From assembly GCA_028710415.1 (NCBI GenBank), contig JAQTUE010000039.1:1-38633 (forward strand): a DNA stretch of 38,633 nucleotides, in the 5' to 3' direction. Shown piece by piece: positions 25,887 through 35,537 of the stretch. The notes below the pieces were generated by a model. It saw only the letters and a list, made by a program, of their open reading frames with translations. It was not told where the DNA came from and did not search any database. This stretch comes from Paludibacter sp. (GTDB taxonomy: Bacteria; Bacteroidota; Bacteroidia; Bacteroidales; Paludibacteraceae). Made by a program: the position numbers and the translations under genes. Every line of letters begins with the position of its first letter. The first letter of the stretch is position 1.

Positions 25887-26456
25887 TAAAAATAAGATGT
25901 TTAATTACTGGTAATTATACTTCTAAACAGACAGTATAATGCTTAAATAAAAAACTTTATTTTATTTTTTTCACCCTCAGTAGAGAACCAATGTACCATA
26001 AACCTAACCCTAATTCCCTTATTTATTGAAAGTAGAATATATAAAATTCTATCAACAAACTATCCAAACTTTTAAAATGAGGGAATAAGGGTGGGGATTA
26101 GAGAGATGAACTTTTCTACTGAGGGTGAAAAGGCAAAAATAAGGGTTTTTAAATACAGATTAGTGAATAGGAAAAAATAAGAGTTTTAAGTACTGAAAAT
26201 TATTCTTCTAAACTTTCAGCAGAATTCTTGAATAAAAAACCTTATTTTATTTTTTTCACCCTCAGTAGAGAACCAATATACCTTAAACCTAACCCTAATT
26301 TCCTTATTCTTTGAAAGTAGAATATATAAAATTCTATCAACAAACTATCCAAACTTTTAAAATGAGGGAATAAGGGTGGGGATTAGAGAGATGAACTTTT
26401 CTACTGAGGGTGAAAAGGCAAAAATAAGGGTTTTAAAGATATCCAATTATTCAATT
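25887..26456. repeat. Direct duplication of a 285-bp non-coding element, each copy a large imperfect hairpin
   Basis: Two copies, about 25887-26171 and 26172-26456, each contain TTTTCACCCTCAGTAGA (25968-25984; 26253-26269) and its exact reverse complement (26114-26130; 26400-26416), 129-130 bp apart. The arms extend outward as AAAAC.CTTATTTT paired with AAAATAAGGGTTTT and inward as CCCTAATTCCCTTATT paired with AATAAGGGTGGGGATTAG, with mismatches. The right halves of the copies are nearly identical and the left flanks are more diverged. No ORF is seen. The remaining gap to 26749 is AT-rich and empty. Confidence 0.8.
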
Positions 26457-26749
26457 GTTCTTCTTTAAAAGGATTAGCAAATAAACCATTCAATATACTG
26501 AACGGACAGTAATTGGAATGTAAATTTATAACTTTTAATTAGATCAAAACGATCAGGGACCGAACTATCTGATTGAGAATTTAAGTAAATCTGTAATATG
26601 ATAGATGCTTAAAAACACCGTTTCAAATCATCTGATTAACTATGTAAAGAAAATTGCCGGATAGCCGGTATAATGATTTACTGATTAACATTTTTGTTTG
26701 AAATTTACAAATCTATGCTCTATAGATTTTTATTTCAGATTTATTATAA

Positions 26750-26757
26750 TAACTTTG
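26750..26757 (+). promoter_or_regulatory. Bacteroidota -7 promoter element for the PPIase gene
   Basis: TAACTTTG exactly matches TAnnTTTG, and the -33 region is only T-rich. The leader would be about 125 nt. Confidence 0.55.
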
Positions 26758-26886
26758 CAGAATAATTATTACAAACATTACACAACATTCTACAGTTTTC
26801 TCCGTTTTAACGCGTGGGCACGATAAGCTGTGTTCTAAAGGAAGTGCTATTAGTCATAATAAATCTATCATTCATTTAAAATATTT

Positions 26887-28830
26887 ATGAAATCACCAGT
26901 AATTAAGTTATTTGCATTTTTAGCTTTGTCAGCGAGCACCTTTGCTCAAACTACCGACCCGGTACTTATGACCATTAACAACAAACCGGTATTGAAATCG
27001 GAATTCGAATACATTTACAACAAGAATAATTCGAATAACTCCCTGGACAAGAAGACCCTGGATGAGTATGTTGATTTGTTTGTAAATTTCAAGTTAAAAG
27101 TAGAAGAAGCAAAATCACAGGGAATAGATACCACTAAATCGTTTATTAATGAACTGGCAGGTTACCGCACACAACTGACCAAACCATACCTGACGGATTC
27201 GAAGGTGGACGATGCATTGCTGCATCAGGCATACGACCGTTCAAAAGAAGATGTGGACGTAAGCCATATCCTGATACGGATACCACAAAACGCAACCCCG
27301 GGAGATACCCTGAAAGCGTTCAATGAAATCAATGCAATCTGGAAACGCGTTCAGAAAGAAGATTTCTCAAAAGTGGCCAAAGAAGTATCACAGGATCAGT
27401 CAGCTGAGCAGAACAGTGGTCACATTGGCTGGATCTCAGCATTTCGCACCGTGTATCCTTTCGAAACAATGGCCTACAATACTCCTGCAGGAACTATCTC
27501 AAAACCGGTACGTACCGGATTCGGGTATCATATTTTAAAAGTACACGCCCGCCGCACTTCATTGGGTGAGGTACTGGTATCGCATATCATGATTTTCACT
27601 TCGAAAGGAGATGAAGCCCAGAATAAAAAGGCAAAAGCAACAATTGATTCAATTTACACCCGTATAAAAGCAGGTGATGACTTTGGAACACTGGCAAAAA
27701 ACCTGTCACAGGACAAAGGATCGTCGGTTAAAAATGGAGAATTACCTTGGTTTGGTACAGGACGTATGGTTCCACAGTTTGAAACAGCTGCCTTTGCTCT
27801 GAAAAACAAAGGTGATATTTCACAACCTATCCAATCGGATTACGGATGGCACATCATTAAATTGTTGGATACAAAAGGAATTGCATCATTCGACGAAATG
27901 AAAGCCGACCTGGAACGTAAGGTAAAACATGACGAACGTGCCAACAGCGGACAACATGCTTTCCTGACAAAATCGCGCATGGAAAACAATTATCAGGAAA
28001 ATAAAGAAAATGTTCAGGAATTCTATAAATTACTTGGAAAACGCACCCTGGCTGATTCAACCTTTATTGCTGATGCAGCAAAACTATCGAAACCACTTTT
28101 CAGTTTTGCCGGAAAGAGCTTCACCCAGGCTGATTTTGCCAAATACCTGAAGAATAACAAAACAAGTGAAAAAAGCATTCCTTCGGAAATCATTGATGAG
28201 AAACTGAATGCATTTGCCGACAGCGAACTGCTTGCCTACGAAGATTCACAACTTGAAAAGAAATACGATGACTTCCGCTTCCTGATGCAGGAATATCATG
28301 ACGGTATCCTGTTGTTCGAAGTAAGCAACCGTGAAGTATGGGAAAAAGCGTCGAAAGACACTAAAGGGCTTGCAAATTATTTCAACAACCACAAAGCAGA
28401 TTATACCTGGGAAAAACCACACTTTAAAGGACATGTTATTCTTTGTAAAGATGAAGAAACATTGAAAGCCGCTAAATCAATCGTAAAAAAATCGGATACC
28501 GATTCAATTGACAAATACCTGCGCACCCGTTTGAATGACAGTATCCAGTATGTAAAAGTTGAAAAAGGATTGTATGTACAGGGAGATAACAAAGTGGTGG
28601 ATGACCAGATATTTAAAACAAAAGAAAAATATGTTCCGACAAAAGAATATCCATTCTTTTTTGTAACCGGGAAATTACTGAAAAACAAACCGGAAGACTA
28701 TACCGATGTTCGCGGATTAGTGACTGCTGATTACCAGGAATTTTTGGAACGTGAATGGATTAAGACCCTCAGGGCTAAATATCCTGTGAATGTTGACCAA
28801 AATGTTTTGAAAACGGTTAAGAAAAACTAA
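26887..28830 (+). CDS. Periplasmic peptidyl-prolyl isomerase with two parvulin (PpiC) domains
   Basis: The 647-residue protein has a signal peptide (MKSPVIKLFAFLALSASTFAQ). An N-terminal chaperone-like helical region opens with VLMTINNKPVLKSEFEYIYNK. Two rotamase domains follow: residues about 125-222 (VSHILIRIP ... GHIGWISAFRTVYPFETMAY ... GFGYHILKVHA) and about 229-328 (VSHIMIFTS ... GELPWFGTGRMVPQFETAAF ... DYGWHIIKLLD). The 320-residue C-terminal part contains YLKNNKTSEKSIPSEIIDEKL and resembles the extra domain of Bacteroidota parvulin-type foldases. It likely helps outer-membrane proteins fold in transit. It is the first of three PPIase-type genes in a row. A perfect hairpin after it suggests a partly separate transcript. 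Confidence 0.92.
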   Translation: MKSPVIKLFAFLALSASTFAQTTDPVLMTINNKPVLKSEFEYIYNKNNSNNSLDKKTLDEYVDLFVNFKLKVEEAKSQGIDTTKSFINELAGYRTQLTKPYLTDSKVDDALLHQAYDRSKEDVDVSHILIRIPQNATPGDTLKAFNEINAIWKRVQKEDFSKVAKEVSQDQSAEQNSGHIGWISAFRTVYPFETMAYNTPAGTISKPVRTGFGYHILKVHARRTSLGEVLVSHIMIFTSKGDEAQNKKAKATIDSIYTRIKAGDDFGTLAKNLSQDKGSSVKNGELPWFGTGRMVPQFETAAFALKNKGDISQPIQSDYGWHIIKLLDTKGIASFDEMKADLERKVKHDERANSGQHAFLTKSRMENNYQENKENVQEFYKLLGKRTLADSTFIADAAKLSKPLFSFAGKSFTQADFAKYLKNNKTSEKSIPSEIIDEKLNAFADSELLAYEDSQLEKKYDDFRFLMQEYHDGILLFEVSNREVWEKASKDTKGLANYFNNHKADYTWEKPHFKGHVILCKDEETLKAAKSIVKKSDTDSIDKYLRTRLNDSIQYVKVEKGLYVQGDNKVVDDQIFKTKEKYVPTKEYPFFFVTGKLLKNKPEDYTDVRGLVTADYQEFLEREWIKTLRAKYPVNVDQNVLKTVKKN

Positions 28831-28841
28831 TAATAAAATCA

Positions 28842-28881
28842 CGCAAAAATAAAAGCCCTACCTTTGGCTTTTATTTTTGCG
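28842..28881 (+). terminator. Perfect 16-bp hairpin between the first two PPIase-region genes
   Basis: CGCAAAAATAAAAGCC (28842-28857) and GGCTTTTATTTTTGCG (28866-28881) pair perfectly and are followed by TTTTGTTTTTT. This makes the apparent upstream start of the next ORF at 28864 implausible. Confidence 0.85.
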
Positions 28882-28923
28882 TTTTGTTTTTTGAACACTG
28901 CTGAGAAAACCCAATCCCTGCAC

Positions 28924-29787
28924 ATGACTAAGTATCCGTATTTGACAATTATCTTATTGACTTTGGTTGTCGGTAGTTCATGCGTTCATAAAACCCCTGA
29001 AGCAGCACGCAAGCCATTGCTCGAAGTAGAAGGAAAATTTTTGTATGCCGATGAGGTGCAACAGGTCATTCCACCGAATGTAAATGACACCGACAGCGTT
29101 GACATTGCTAACAGCTATATCCGGAAATGGGTGACCGACGTGCTGATGTACGAAAATGCAAAGCGCAACATAACCAATCAGAAAGAAATTGAGGACATGG
29201 TGGAAAGCTATCGTAAATCGCTTACCATCCACCAGTACCAACAAAAGATGATAGAGCAAAGGCTTCCGAAGGAACCCTCGGAGGAAGACCTGAAAGTATT
29301 TTATACCCAATACAGCGACCAGCTTGTACTAAAGGAATGCGTGATCAAAGGATTGTTGTTGATTATCCCTCAGAAAGCACCTAAATTGCCCCAGGTAAGG
29401 AGTTGGGTGCAATCGGGGAATACCAAGGCATTGGAAAGCATTGAAAAATACAGCATCCAAAACGCTATCAGTTATGATTATTTCGGGGATAAATGGATGC
29501 CGTTATCGGAGATATTAAAAAGGATACCTTTAAAAATTGAAGATCCATCGAAGTTTGTATCCACGAATCGTTTTGTTGAAACATCGGATAGCCTGGAACA
29601 TTTCTTTTTACGCATTGAATCATATAAAACTACCGGGCAGGTTGAGCCATACGAAATGGCAAAAGACAGGATTTCAAACATCTTGTTGAACAAACAAAAG
29701 GCCGATTTTATTACAAAATTTGAGAAAGAGCTTTACAATGACGCGGTAGAAAATGAAAATGTCACTTTCTTTAAGAAAAAAAAATAA
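28924..29787 (+). CDS. SurA/PpiC-like periplasmic lipoprotein without an evident rotamase domain
   Basis: From Met at 28924 the product is 287 residues and begins with a lipoprotein signal (MTKYPYLTIILLTLVVGSSC), with a lipobox cysteine. An earlier in-frame start at 28864 lies inside the terminator hairpin and is rejected. The mature part resembles the helical chaperone segment of SurA/PpiC proteins (LLEVEGKFLYADEVQQVIP; YIRKWVTDVLMYENAKRNI; VESYRKSLTIHQYQQKMIEQ). The region 110-240 lacks the sequence pattern of an active parvulin domain (no SHILI or GFGYHII). It sits between two true PPIases, so a supporting role in outer-membrane protein folding is the best inference. Confidence 0.75.
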   Translation: MTKYPYLTIILLTLVVGSSCVHKTPEAARKPLLEVEGKFLYADEVQQVIPPNVNDTDSVDIANSYIRKWVTDVLMYENAKRNITNQKEIEDMVESYRKSLTIHQYQQKMIEQRLPKEPSEEDLKVFYTQYSDQLVLKECVIKGLLLIIPQKAPKLPQVRSWVQSGNTKALESIEKYSIQNAISYDYFGDKWMPLSEILKRIPLKIEDPSKFVSTNRFVETSDSLEHFFLRIESYKTTGQVEPYEMAKDRISNILLNKQKADFITKFEKELYNDAVENENVTFFKKKK

Positions 29788-29892
29788 GCCCTGTTTCAGG
29801 CAGCACACATTAAACTCAACAATACATTTTATCCGGATTGTGGAATACACAACCAACAAATATCCAACACTTTGAAAGTCAATATGTATTTT

Positions 29893-31248
29893 ATGAAAAA
29901 AATAATCTTTTCCCTTTTATTCCTGTTAAGTATTGCCCCGTTGAAAATGCTGGCGCAAAAGAACATTGTTGACGAAGTGATCTGGGTAGTAGGTGATGAA
30001 TCTATTCTGAAGTCACAGGTAGAAGAACAGAAATTGCGGGCGCAGGCTGAAAACACTCCGATACAGGGTGATGCGAATTGTGTAATTCCGGAACAAATGG
30101 CTATACAGAAACTGTTTCTGCATCAGGCAGCATTGGATAGTGTGGTTGTAAGCGAATCAACCGTAATGAACCAGGTGGAAAGCCGCCTGAACTATTTTAT
30201 TGCACAAATTGGTTCGAAGGAAAAGATGGAAGAATACTTTCATAAAAGCACCCTCGACTTACGCGAAGATTTACGCGACATGATACGCGACCAACAAATC
30301 ATCCAACAAATGCAACAAAAACTGGTTGGGGATATCAAATCAACCCCGGCGGATGTACGCCGTTATTACAATGAACTGCCTGCTGACAGCATCCCTACTA
30401 TTCCGGCTGAAGTAGAATTACAAATAACAAGTTTTGAACCACCGGTACCCATAACAGAAATAAACCGCATCAAGGACCGCCTGCGTGACTTTACAGAACG
30501 TATCAACAGCGGCAAGGGAGATTTTTCGGTACTGGCCAGGCTTTATTCGGAAGATACCGAAAGTGCCAAGCGAGGTGGTGAACTGGGATTTATGGGCCGT
30601 GGACAATTGGTGCCTGAATTTGCACAGGTAGCATTTAATCTGCAGGACACAAAAAAAGTATCCCGCATTGTCCAGACAGAATTTGGGTTCCACATTATCC
30701 AGTTAATTGAAAAAAGAGGTGACAGGATCAATTGCCGCCATATTTTATTAAAACCAAAGGTATCGCTGGAAGAACAGTCGAAGGCAATCCATATCCTGGA
30801 TTCCATCTCGAACCAGATACGTGAAAACAAAATTACGTTTGAACAAGTTGTAATGGGTTTCTCCCAGGATAAGAACACAGCCATGAATGCAGGACTGATG
30901 CTAAATGAGAAAAGCGGGAATTCTAAATTTGAATACCAAGACCTGCCACCTGAAGTAGCCAAAGTGGTTTATGGCATGAACGTAGGCGAGGTATCAAAAC
31001 CTTTTACCATGATCAATAAGACATCAAATAAAGATGTGGTGGCTATCGTAAAAGTGAAATCTAAAATAGAAAATCACAAGGCAAATCTATCGGACGATTA
31101 CCAGATGTTGAAGACTTACTACGAAGCAAAGAAAAAACAGGAATTTTTGAATAAATGGATTATCAAAAAACAAAAGGAAACATACATTAGTATTGATCCT
31201 GCCTGGCAAAATTGCACATTCCAATATCCGGGATGGATTAAAAAATAG
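29893..31248 (+). CDS. SurA-like periplasmic chaperone / peptidyl-prolyl isomerase
   Basis: Starting at Met 29893 (MKKIIFSLLFLLSIAPLKMLAQ signal peptide; in-frame starts at 29872 and 29884 only add residues before it), the protein has 451 residues. It shows the SurA plan: an N-terminal helical region from VDEVIWVVGDESILKSQVEEQ, helices with LREDLRDMIRDQQIIQQM, then a first parvulin domain at about 172-274 (GGELGFMGRGQLVPEFAQVAF, broken here as GGELGFMGRGQ and LVPEFAQVAF; EFGFHIIQLIEKR). A second, weaker domain follows (NCRHILLKPKVSLEEQ). It is expected to escort outer-membrane proteins through the periplasm to the Bam machinery. The OstA-like gene starts 47 bp downstream, so the two are likely co-transcribed. 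Confidence 0.9.
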   Translation: MKKIIFSLLFLLSIAPLKMLAQKNIVDEVIWVVGDESILKSQVEEQKLRAQAENTPIQGDANCVIPEQMAIQKLFLHQAALDSVVVSESTVMNQVESRLNYFIAQIGSKEKMEEYFHKSTLDLREDLRDMIRDQQIIQQMQQKLVGDIKSTPADVRRYYNELPADSIPTIPAEVELQITSFEPPVPITEINRIKDRLRDFTERINSGKGDFSVLARLYSEDTESAKRGGELGFMGRGQLVPEFAQVAFNLQDTKKVSRIVQTEFGFHIIQLIEKRGDRINCRHILLKPKVSLEEQSKAIHILDSISNQIRENKITFEQVVMGFSQDKNTAMNAGLMLNEKSGNSKFEYQDLPPEVAKVVYGMNVGEVSKPFTMINKTSNKDVVAIVKVKSKIENHKANLSDDYQMLKTYYEAKKKQEFLNKWIIKKQKETYISIDPAWQNCTFQYPGWIKK

Positions 31249-31295
31249 TATCCCTTCAGTCTCCATGGTGAGAAAGAGTCAGGATAAAGACTTTC

Positions 31296-33197
31296 ATGAA
31301 ACAAATTAAAAAGACATTTCCACATTTTCCCCTTTCAGGATTCAGGGGCTACAAGCACATCGTACTTTACGGTGTGCTCTGTTTGTTTATAGTTGCCTTG
31401 CAGGGACAGATCCGTCCGAAACAATTAAGGAAAGAAGTGCTTCAAAGCCAGGCTCCAAAGAAAGAAGTTGTCAAAAAGGTAAAAAGAACCCGGCCCCTGT
31501 TCAGGAATCCGAACAATTCACCGAACATGCAGCTTGCACCAACAGTAAATCCACTCAACAACAAAGGGGTAACTTTGGTATACCTGCAGCATTCGGAAAC
31601 ACTATCGTTCGACAAGATCATAAACCCTGACATGCAGGTATTGAAAGGGAATGTACGGTTTAAGCACGACAACGTGCTGATGTATTGCGACAGCGCCTAT
31701 TTCTTCGAGAAAGCGAACTCATTGAATGCTTTTGGACATGTGAAGATAGTACAAGCCGATACGCTGTTCGTATATGGCGATGTGCTGTATTATGATGGAA
31801 ACACCAAGCTGGCCAGACTGCGACACAACGTACGCATGGAGAATAAGAAAACTACCCTGGTTACCGACAGCTTGAATTATGACCGGTTAGCTAACCTGTC
31901 CTATTATTACACCGGTGGAAAAATTACCGACCAGCTGAATGTACTGACTTCGTTATGGGGACAGTACTCTCCTACTACCAACGATGCTTTGTTTAAAACC
32001 AAAGTTCACCTGAAGAATAAGAATTTCATCCTGGATTCAGACACCCTGAAATATAATACGAGAACCAACATTGCCAATATAGTGGGTCCTACCCATATCT
32101 TGTACAATGATGAAACCGACATCTACAGTACCCGGGGATGGTACAATACTTCCACCGACCGTTCAATGTTACTGGACCGTTCGAAAGTAAAGCATAAGGA
32201 TGGAAAGACCTTGATAGGTGACACTATTTTTTACGACAAGAAGCTTAAATTCGGAGAAGGATTTACGCATGTGATCATGACTGATACGGTACAAAAATCC
32301 ACTCTCTACGGGGAGTATTGCTCGTACAATGACTTGACAAAAAAAGGACTTGCCTGTGATTCGGCCATGTTGGTTGACTGGTCGGGGAAAGACTCCCTGT
32401 TTGTACACGCTGATACGCTTGTAACCTCCAAGGATTCGATTTACAATGTCGCCAGGGGATTTTATCATGTCCGCATATTCCGGAACGATATACAGGGGCT
32501 GTGTGACTCGCTGACCTATTCGGCACGCGACTCTATTATGAATATGAACGGCGAACCCGTATTATGGTCGGACAACAACCAGTTATCGGGTGAATTTATA
32601 CAGGCATTTACCAAAAACAAAAAGGTAGACCATATCTATATTCAACGTGCTGCCGTAGCCATACAGAAGGAAGATTCCATTTATTTCAACCAACTGTCCG
32701 GGAAAGAGATCATTGCCTACGTAGACAGCGGGCAACTGAAGAAAGTGAAAGTAAACGGCAATGCAGAAACTATTTATTATCCCCGTGATGATAAGGACTC
32801 CACGTTGATTGGGCTCAATAAGACACAAAGCAGTTTTGTAGTGATGTACCTGAAAAACAAAAAGGTGGAACGGGTGGTCATGACAACCGCTTCAACCGGC
32901 ACCATGTACCCGCTGACCCAATTATCGGGAAAAGACTTATACCTGAAGAACTTCTTCTGGCTTGAGAACCAGCGTCCGATGAAGAAACAGGATATCTTCC
33001 TGGTCTTTGCCAAAGTACCGCGTCCCAAGATAGTCTCAACCGAAGAACTCGATTCGAAGACCGGAGGAACAAAAAACAGCAAGGGAGTTAAAACTGATAG
33101 CAAAACATCAAGTCCGCTAAAGACTCCGGACACGAAAGCACCGAAACAAAGTGCCCAACCGGTGAAAGAAAAAGAGGCTGTTAAACCGGTCAAGTAA
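31296..33197 (+). CDS. OstA/LptA-like lipopolysaccharide transport protein with charged C-terminal tail
   Basis: The 633-residue protein has an N-terminal hydrophobic segment (HIVLYGVLCLFIVALQGQ), then a basic linker, then OstA-type beta-jellyroll repeats: MQVLKGNVRFKHDNVLMYCDSAYFF (residues about 110-134, quoted as two parts MQVLKGNVRF and LMYCDSAYFF), FGHVKIVQADTLFVYGD, YDGNTKLARLRHNVRM and DSDTLKYNTRTNIANIVGPT. This pattern of D(T/S)L.Y and GNV recurs through about residue 560, longer than E. coli LptA (185). The tail from about 575 is rich in K, S, T and P and looks disordered. Bacteroidota use such long OstA-like proteins in LPS transport across the periplasm. Its position after surA-like genes fits an envelope-assembly operon. 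Confidence 0.85.
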   Translation: MKQIKKTFPHFPLSGFRGYKHIVLYGVLCLFIVALQGQIRPKQLRKEVLQSQAPKKEVVKKVKRTRPLFRNPNNSPNMQLAPTVNPLNNKGVTLVYLQHSETLSFDKIINPDMQVLKGNVRFKHDNVLMYCDSAYFFEKANSLNAFGHVKIVQADTLFVYGDVLYYDGNTKLARLRHNVRMENKKTTLVTDSLNYDRLANLSYYYTGGKITDQLNVLTSLWGQYSPTTNDALFKTKVHLKNKNFILDSDTLKYNTRTNIANIVGPTHILYNDETDIYSTRGWYNTSTDRSMLLDRSKVKHKDGKTLIGDTIFYDKKLKFGEGFTHVIMTDTVQKSTLYGEYCSYNDLTKKGLACDSAMLVDWSGKDSLFVHADTLVTSKDSIYNVARGFYHVRIFRNDIQGLCDSLTYSARDSIMNMNGEPVLWSDNNQLSGEFIQAFTKNKKVDHIYIQRAAVAIQKEDSIYFNQLSGKEIIAYVDSGQLKKVKVNGNAETIYYPRDDKDSTLIGLNKTQSSFVVMYLKNKKVERVVMTTASTGTMYPLTQLSGKDLYLKNFFWLENQRPMKKQDIFLVFAKVPRPKIVSTEELDSKTGGTKNSKGVKTDSKTSSPLKTPDTKAPKQSAQPVKEKEAVKPVK

Positions 33198-33217
33198 TAG
33201 CATGCAAACTTAAAACT

Positions 33218-33246
33218 AATAAGACGATTCGATGAATCGTCTTATT
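33218..33246 (+). terminator. Terminator after the OstA-like gene
   Basis: AATAAGACGATTC (33218-33230) and GAATCGTCTTATT (33234-33246) pair perfectly around GAT and are followed by GGTTTTAT. Confidence 0.8.
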
Positions 33247-33354
33247 GGTTTTATATCACTTCATCAGGTAAAACAGTTGGCCTAAATCAGTTTTAACTCA
33301 ATGAACATATTTTAGCATTTAATTGTTTTTATAGCAACTAAAAAAATACTGGCT

Positions 33355-34266
33355 ATGAAAACAAGAAACTTTACCCTCCTTTTTGTTTTTCTGTTATTTC
33401 CGGTTTTTGCATATTCCCAGGTTACCGAAGCAGAAAAGCATCTTAAAACTGTAGAAACTGATACAATTGTCGGTTGGAAAAAAGGCATCGTAACTGGGAT
33501 TAATTTAGCACAGACAGCACTTGTGAACTGGTCGGCAGGTGGTGAAAGTTCTGTGGCTTTTAATGGTATGGTGAGTACTTTTGCCAATTACAAAGACACC
33601 ACTTCCGAATGGGTAAATACCCTCGATGTCGGATTTGGCATGCTGCAACAAGGCAAGGGCAGGTTTATTAAAACAGATGACCGTTTTGACTTGCTATCCA
33701 AATATGGTGTAAAAGCTTTTTCCAACTTTAATTATGCCATACTGGCTAACTTTAAAACGCAGTTTGCACCGGGCTATAATTACCCGAATGATTCCGTAAA
33801 GATATCAAACCTGCTGGCACCGGCCTATTTATTGGCGGCAGTAGGATTGAACTATGTACCCAACAGTTATTTCAATGCATTTCTGGCACCTCTAACAGGC
33901 AAACTGACAATTGTCAACGATGATGCTTTATCAGCAGCCGGTGCCTATGGAGTGGTACCAGGAAAGAAAACAAAAGGGGAATTTGGAGGATATGCCCGGC
34001 TAGCTTATTCCAGAAGTGATTTTAAAGGGGAGTTCCTGAAGAACATCGCCCTGACCTCTAAGCTTGATTTATTTTCGAATTACCTGAAAGATCCTCAGAA
34101 CATTGTTTTCAATTGGGAAAACCTGATTGCTATGAAGGTCAATAAATACATTTCGGTAAATATCAACACCCACCTGATGTATGATGCCAATATAAGAGTA
34201 AATGGTGCAAAGGCAAAGTTGCAGTTTAAAGAAATACTTGGAGTCGGGTTCTTCCTGAAACTTTAA
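33355..34266 (+). CDS. DUF3078 domain-containing outer-membrane protein
   Basis: The 303-residue protein starts with a signal peptide (MKTRNFTLLFVFLLFPVFAYSQ), followed by WKKGIVTGINLAQTALVNWSAGGESS, which is the signature opening of the Bacteroidota DUF3078 family (quoted as GINLAQTALVNWSAGGE). Alternating beta-strand sequence rich in Y/F/N continues to the end, which finishes GVGFFLKL, consistent with a beta-barrel. The function of the family is not established. It has its own gap of 157 bp after a terminator and so is probably a separate transcript, though no exact TAnnTTTG was found upstream. Confidence 0.88.
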   Translation: MKTRNFTLLFVFLLFPVFAYSQVTEAEKHLKTVETDTIVGWKKGIVTGINLAQTALVNWSAGGESSVAFNGMVSTFANYKDTTSEWVNTLDVGFGMLQQGKGRFIKTDDRFDLLSKYGVKAFSNFNYAILANFKTQFAPGYNYPNDSVKISNLLAPAYLLAAVGLNYVPNSYFNAFLAPLTGKLTIVNDDALSAAGAYGVVPGKKTKGEFGGYARLAYSRSDFKGEFLKNIALTSKLDLFSNYLKDPQNIVFNWENLIAMKVNKYISVNINTHLMYDANIRVNGAKAKLQFKEILGVGFFLKL

Positions 34267-34293
34267 TAACTGTGCATAATTTTGTCTAACATG

Positions 34294-34346
34294 AAAAAGC
34301 CGGCATTTATTTAAAGACTGGTTTCTTTAAATAAATACCGGCTTTT
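34294..34346. terminator. Bidirectional terminator between the DUF3078 and cfa genes
   Basis: AAAAGCCGG-ATTTATTTAAAG and CTTTAAATAAAT-CCGGCTTTT form a stem of about 21 bp with one internal mismatch and an 8-nt loop. A-rich and T-rich flanks lie between two convergent genes. Confidence 0.9.
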
Positions 34347-34397
34347 CGGGAGACTTATACTTATGTAAATAATCTTGATTATAGAGTGTTTGTACCC

Positions 34398-35537
34398 TTA
34401 ACGTACAGCCTGATATCCTTCCGGCACACCTTTTTTAGACAAAACAATCTGCCAGAGCTGTACATTCCGGGCACGGAAGGAACCTGCAGCACTCAGCAGG
34501 TAATACTTCCACATCCTGTAAAACCGTTCGCTGTAATCTGCCTTTAATACTTCCCAATTACGGTCGAAGTTCTCGAACCAGGCCATGAGGGTTTTGTCGT
34601 AATAGGCGCCAAAGCTATGCCAGTCCTCCATAACAAACACATTTTCAATTGATCCGCCAATTTGCTTAATGGATGGAATGTGTGAATTGGGAAATATGTA
34701 TTTGTTTGACCAGGGGTCGGAAGTAACAACCGATTGATTGGCCCCGATAGTATGCAACAAAAACAGGCCGTTTTCCTTGAGCAGGTTATAGACCGTACTC
34801 ATAAAGGTTTTGTAATTCTTATACACCACATGCTCGAACATTCCGACGGAAACAACCCGGTCGAAAAGCATGCCACTGCCCAACACAGCTTGATTACCCA
34901 GGTCCCTGTAATCCATCAATCTGATTTTCACATTGAGTCCCTGGCAGTCTTTGGTAGCATATTCCACCTGTTCTTTCGAGACGGTTATTCCCAGAACCTC
35001 CACATCATACTTTTCAGCGGCATATTTACAGAAGCTACCCCAACCGCAGCCAATATCCAGGACTTTCATACCCGGTTTCAGGTTCAACTTACGGCAGATT
35101 AAATTAAGCTTTGCTTCCTGGGCTTCATCCAGGTTCTTAGCATCTTTCCAGTAACCGCACGAATAAGCCATTCGCTTATCCAGCATTTTCTGAAACAACT
35201 TATTTCCCAGGTCATAATGCTTTTCACCTACTTCAAATGCTTTCGACTTTTTTCCTGTATTGATAAGTACTGCCTCAAGATAATGCACAAAATAGTTCAT
35301 ATTTTTTATCTTCTGATCCAAAGAAGCAGACAGAAGTTTGCAACACAACTCATCAAGCTTCTTTACTTCCCACCAGCCATCCATATAGGCTTCACCAAAT
35401 CCCAGGGGGCCTTCGCGCAAAACCCTTTTATAAAAATCAGGATGTTTTACCTGAATATCCGCTTCTCCTTGCCCATTTGCATTTACTCCTGCTGAAAGAA
35501 GCAGCGACCTGATAGTACCTTCAATTCCGTTTTTCAT
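34398..35537 (-). CDS. cfa: Cyclopropane-fatty-acyl-phospholipid synthase
   Basis: The enzyme transfers a methylene group from S-adenosylmethionine to double bonds of membrane phospholipid acyl chains. The 379 residues fit Cfa (about 380). The N-terminal region contains FGEAYMDGWWEVKKLDELC (about 47-65). The central motif HYDLGNKLFQKMLDKRMAYSCGY (part quoted: HYDLGNKLFQKML) leads into the SAM-binding loop VLDIGCGWGSFCKYAA (about 159-174), then GITVSKEQVEYA, and SVGMFEHV with the substrate/bicarbonate-site glutamate. The C-terminal YYDKTLMAWFENFDRNW and FRMWKYYLLSAAGSFRAR type segments are present. It is monocistronic and convergent with the DUF3078 gene. Confidence 0.95.
   Translation of the reverse strand: MKNGIEGTIRSLLLSAGVNANGQGEADIQVKHPDFYKRVLREGPLGFGEAYMDGWWEVKKLDELCCKLLSASLDQKIKNMNYFVHYLEAVLINTGKKSKAFEVGEKHYDLGNKLFQKMLDKRMAYSCGYWKDAKNLDEAQEAKLNLICRKLNLKPGMKVLDIGCGWGSFCKYAAEKYDVEVLGITVSKEQVEYATKDCQGLNVKIRLMDYRDLGNQAVLGSGMLFDRVVSVGMFEHVVYKNYKTFMSTVYNLLKENGLFLLHTIGANQSVVTSDPWSNKYIFPNSHIPSIKQIGGSIENVFVMEDWHSFGAYYDKTLMAWFENFDRNWEVLKADYSERFYRMWKYYLLSAAGSFRARNVQLWQIVLSKKGVPEGYQAVR

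Noticed and set aside
28864..28923. Upstream start of the 28924 lipoprotein gene
   Set aside because: It would begin inside a perfect terminator hairpin and place 20 residues before a good lipoprotein signal.
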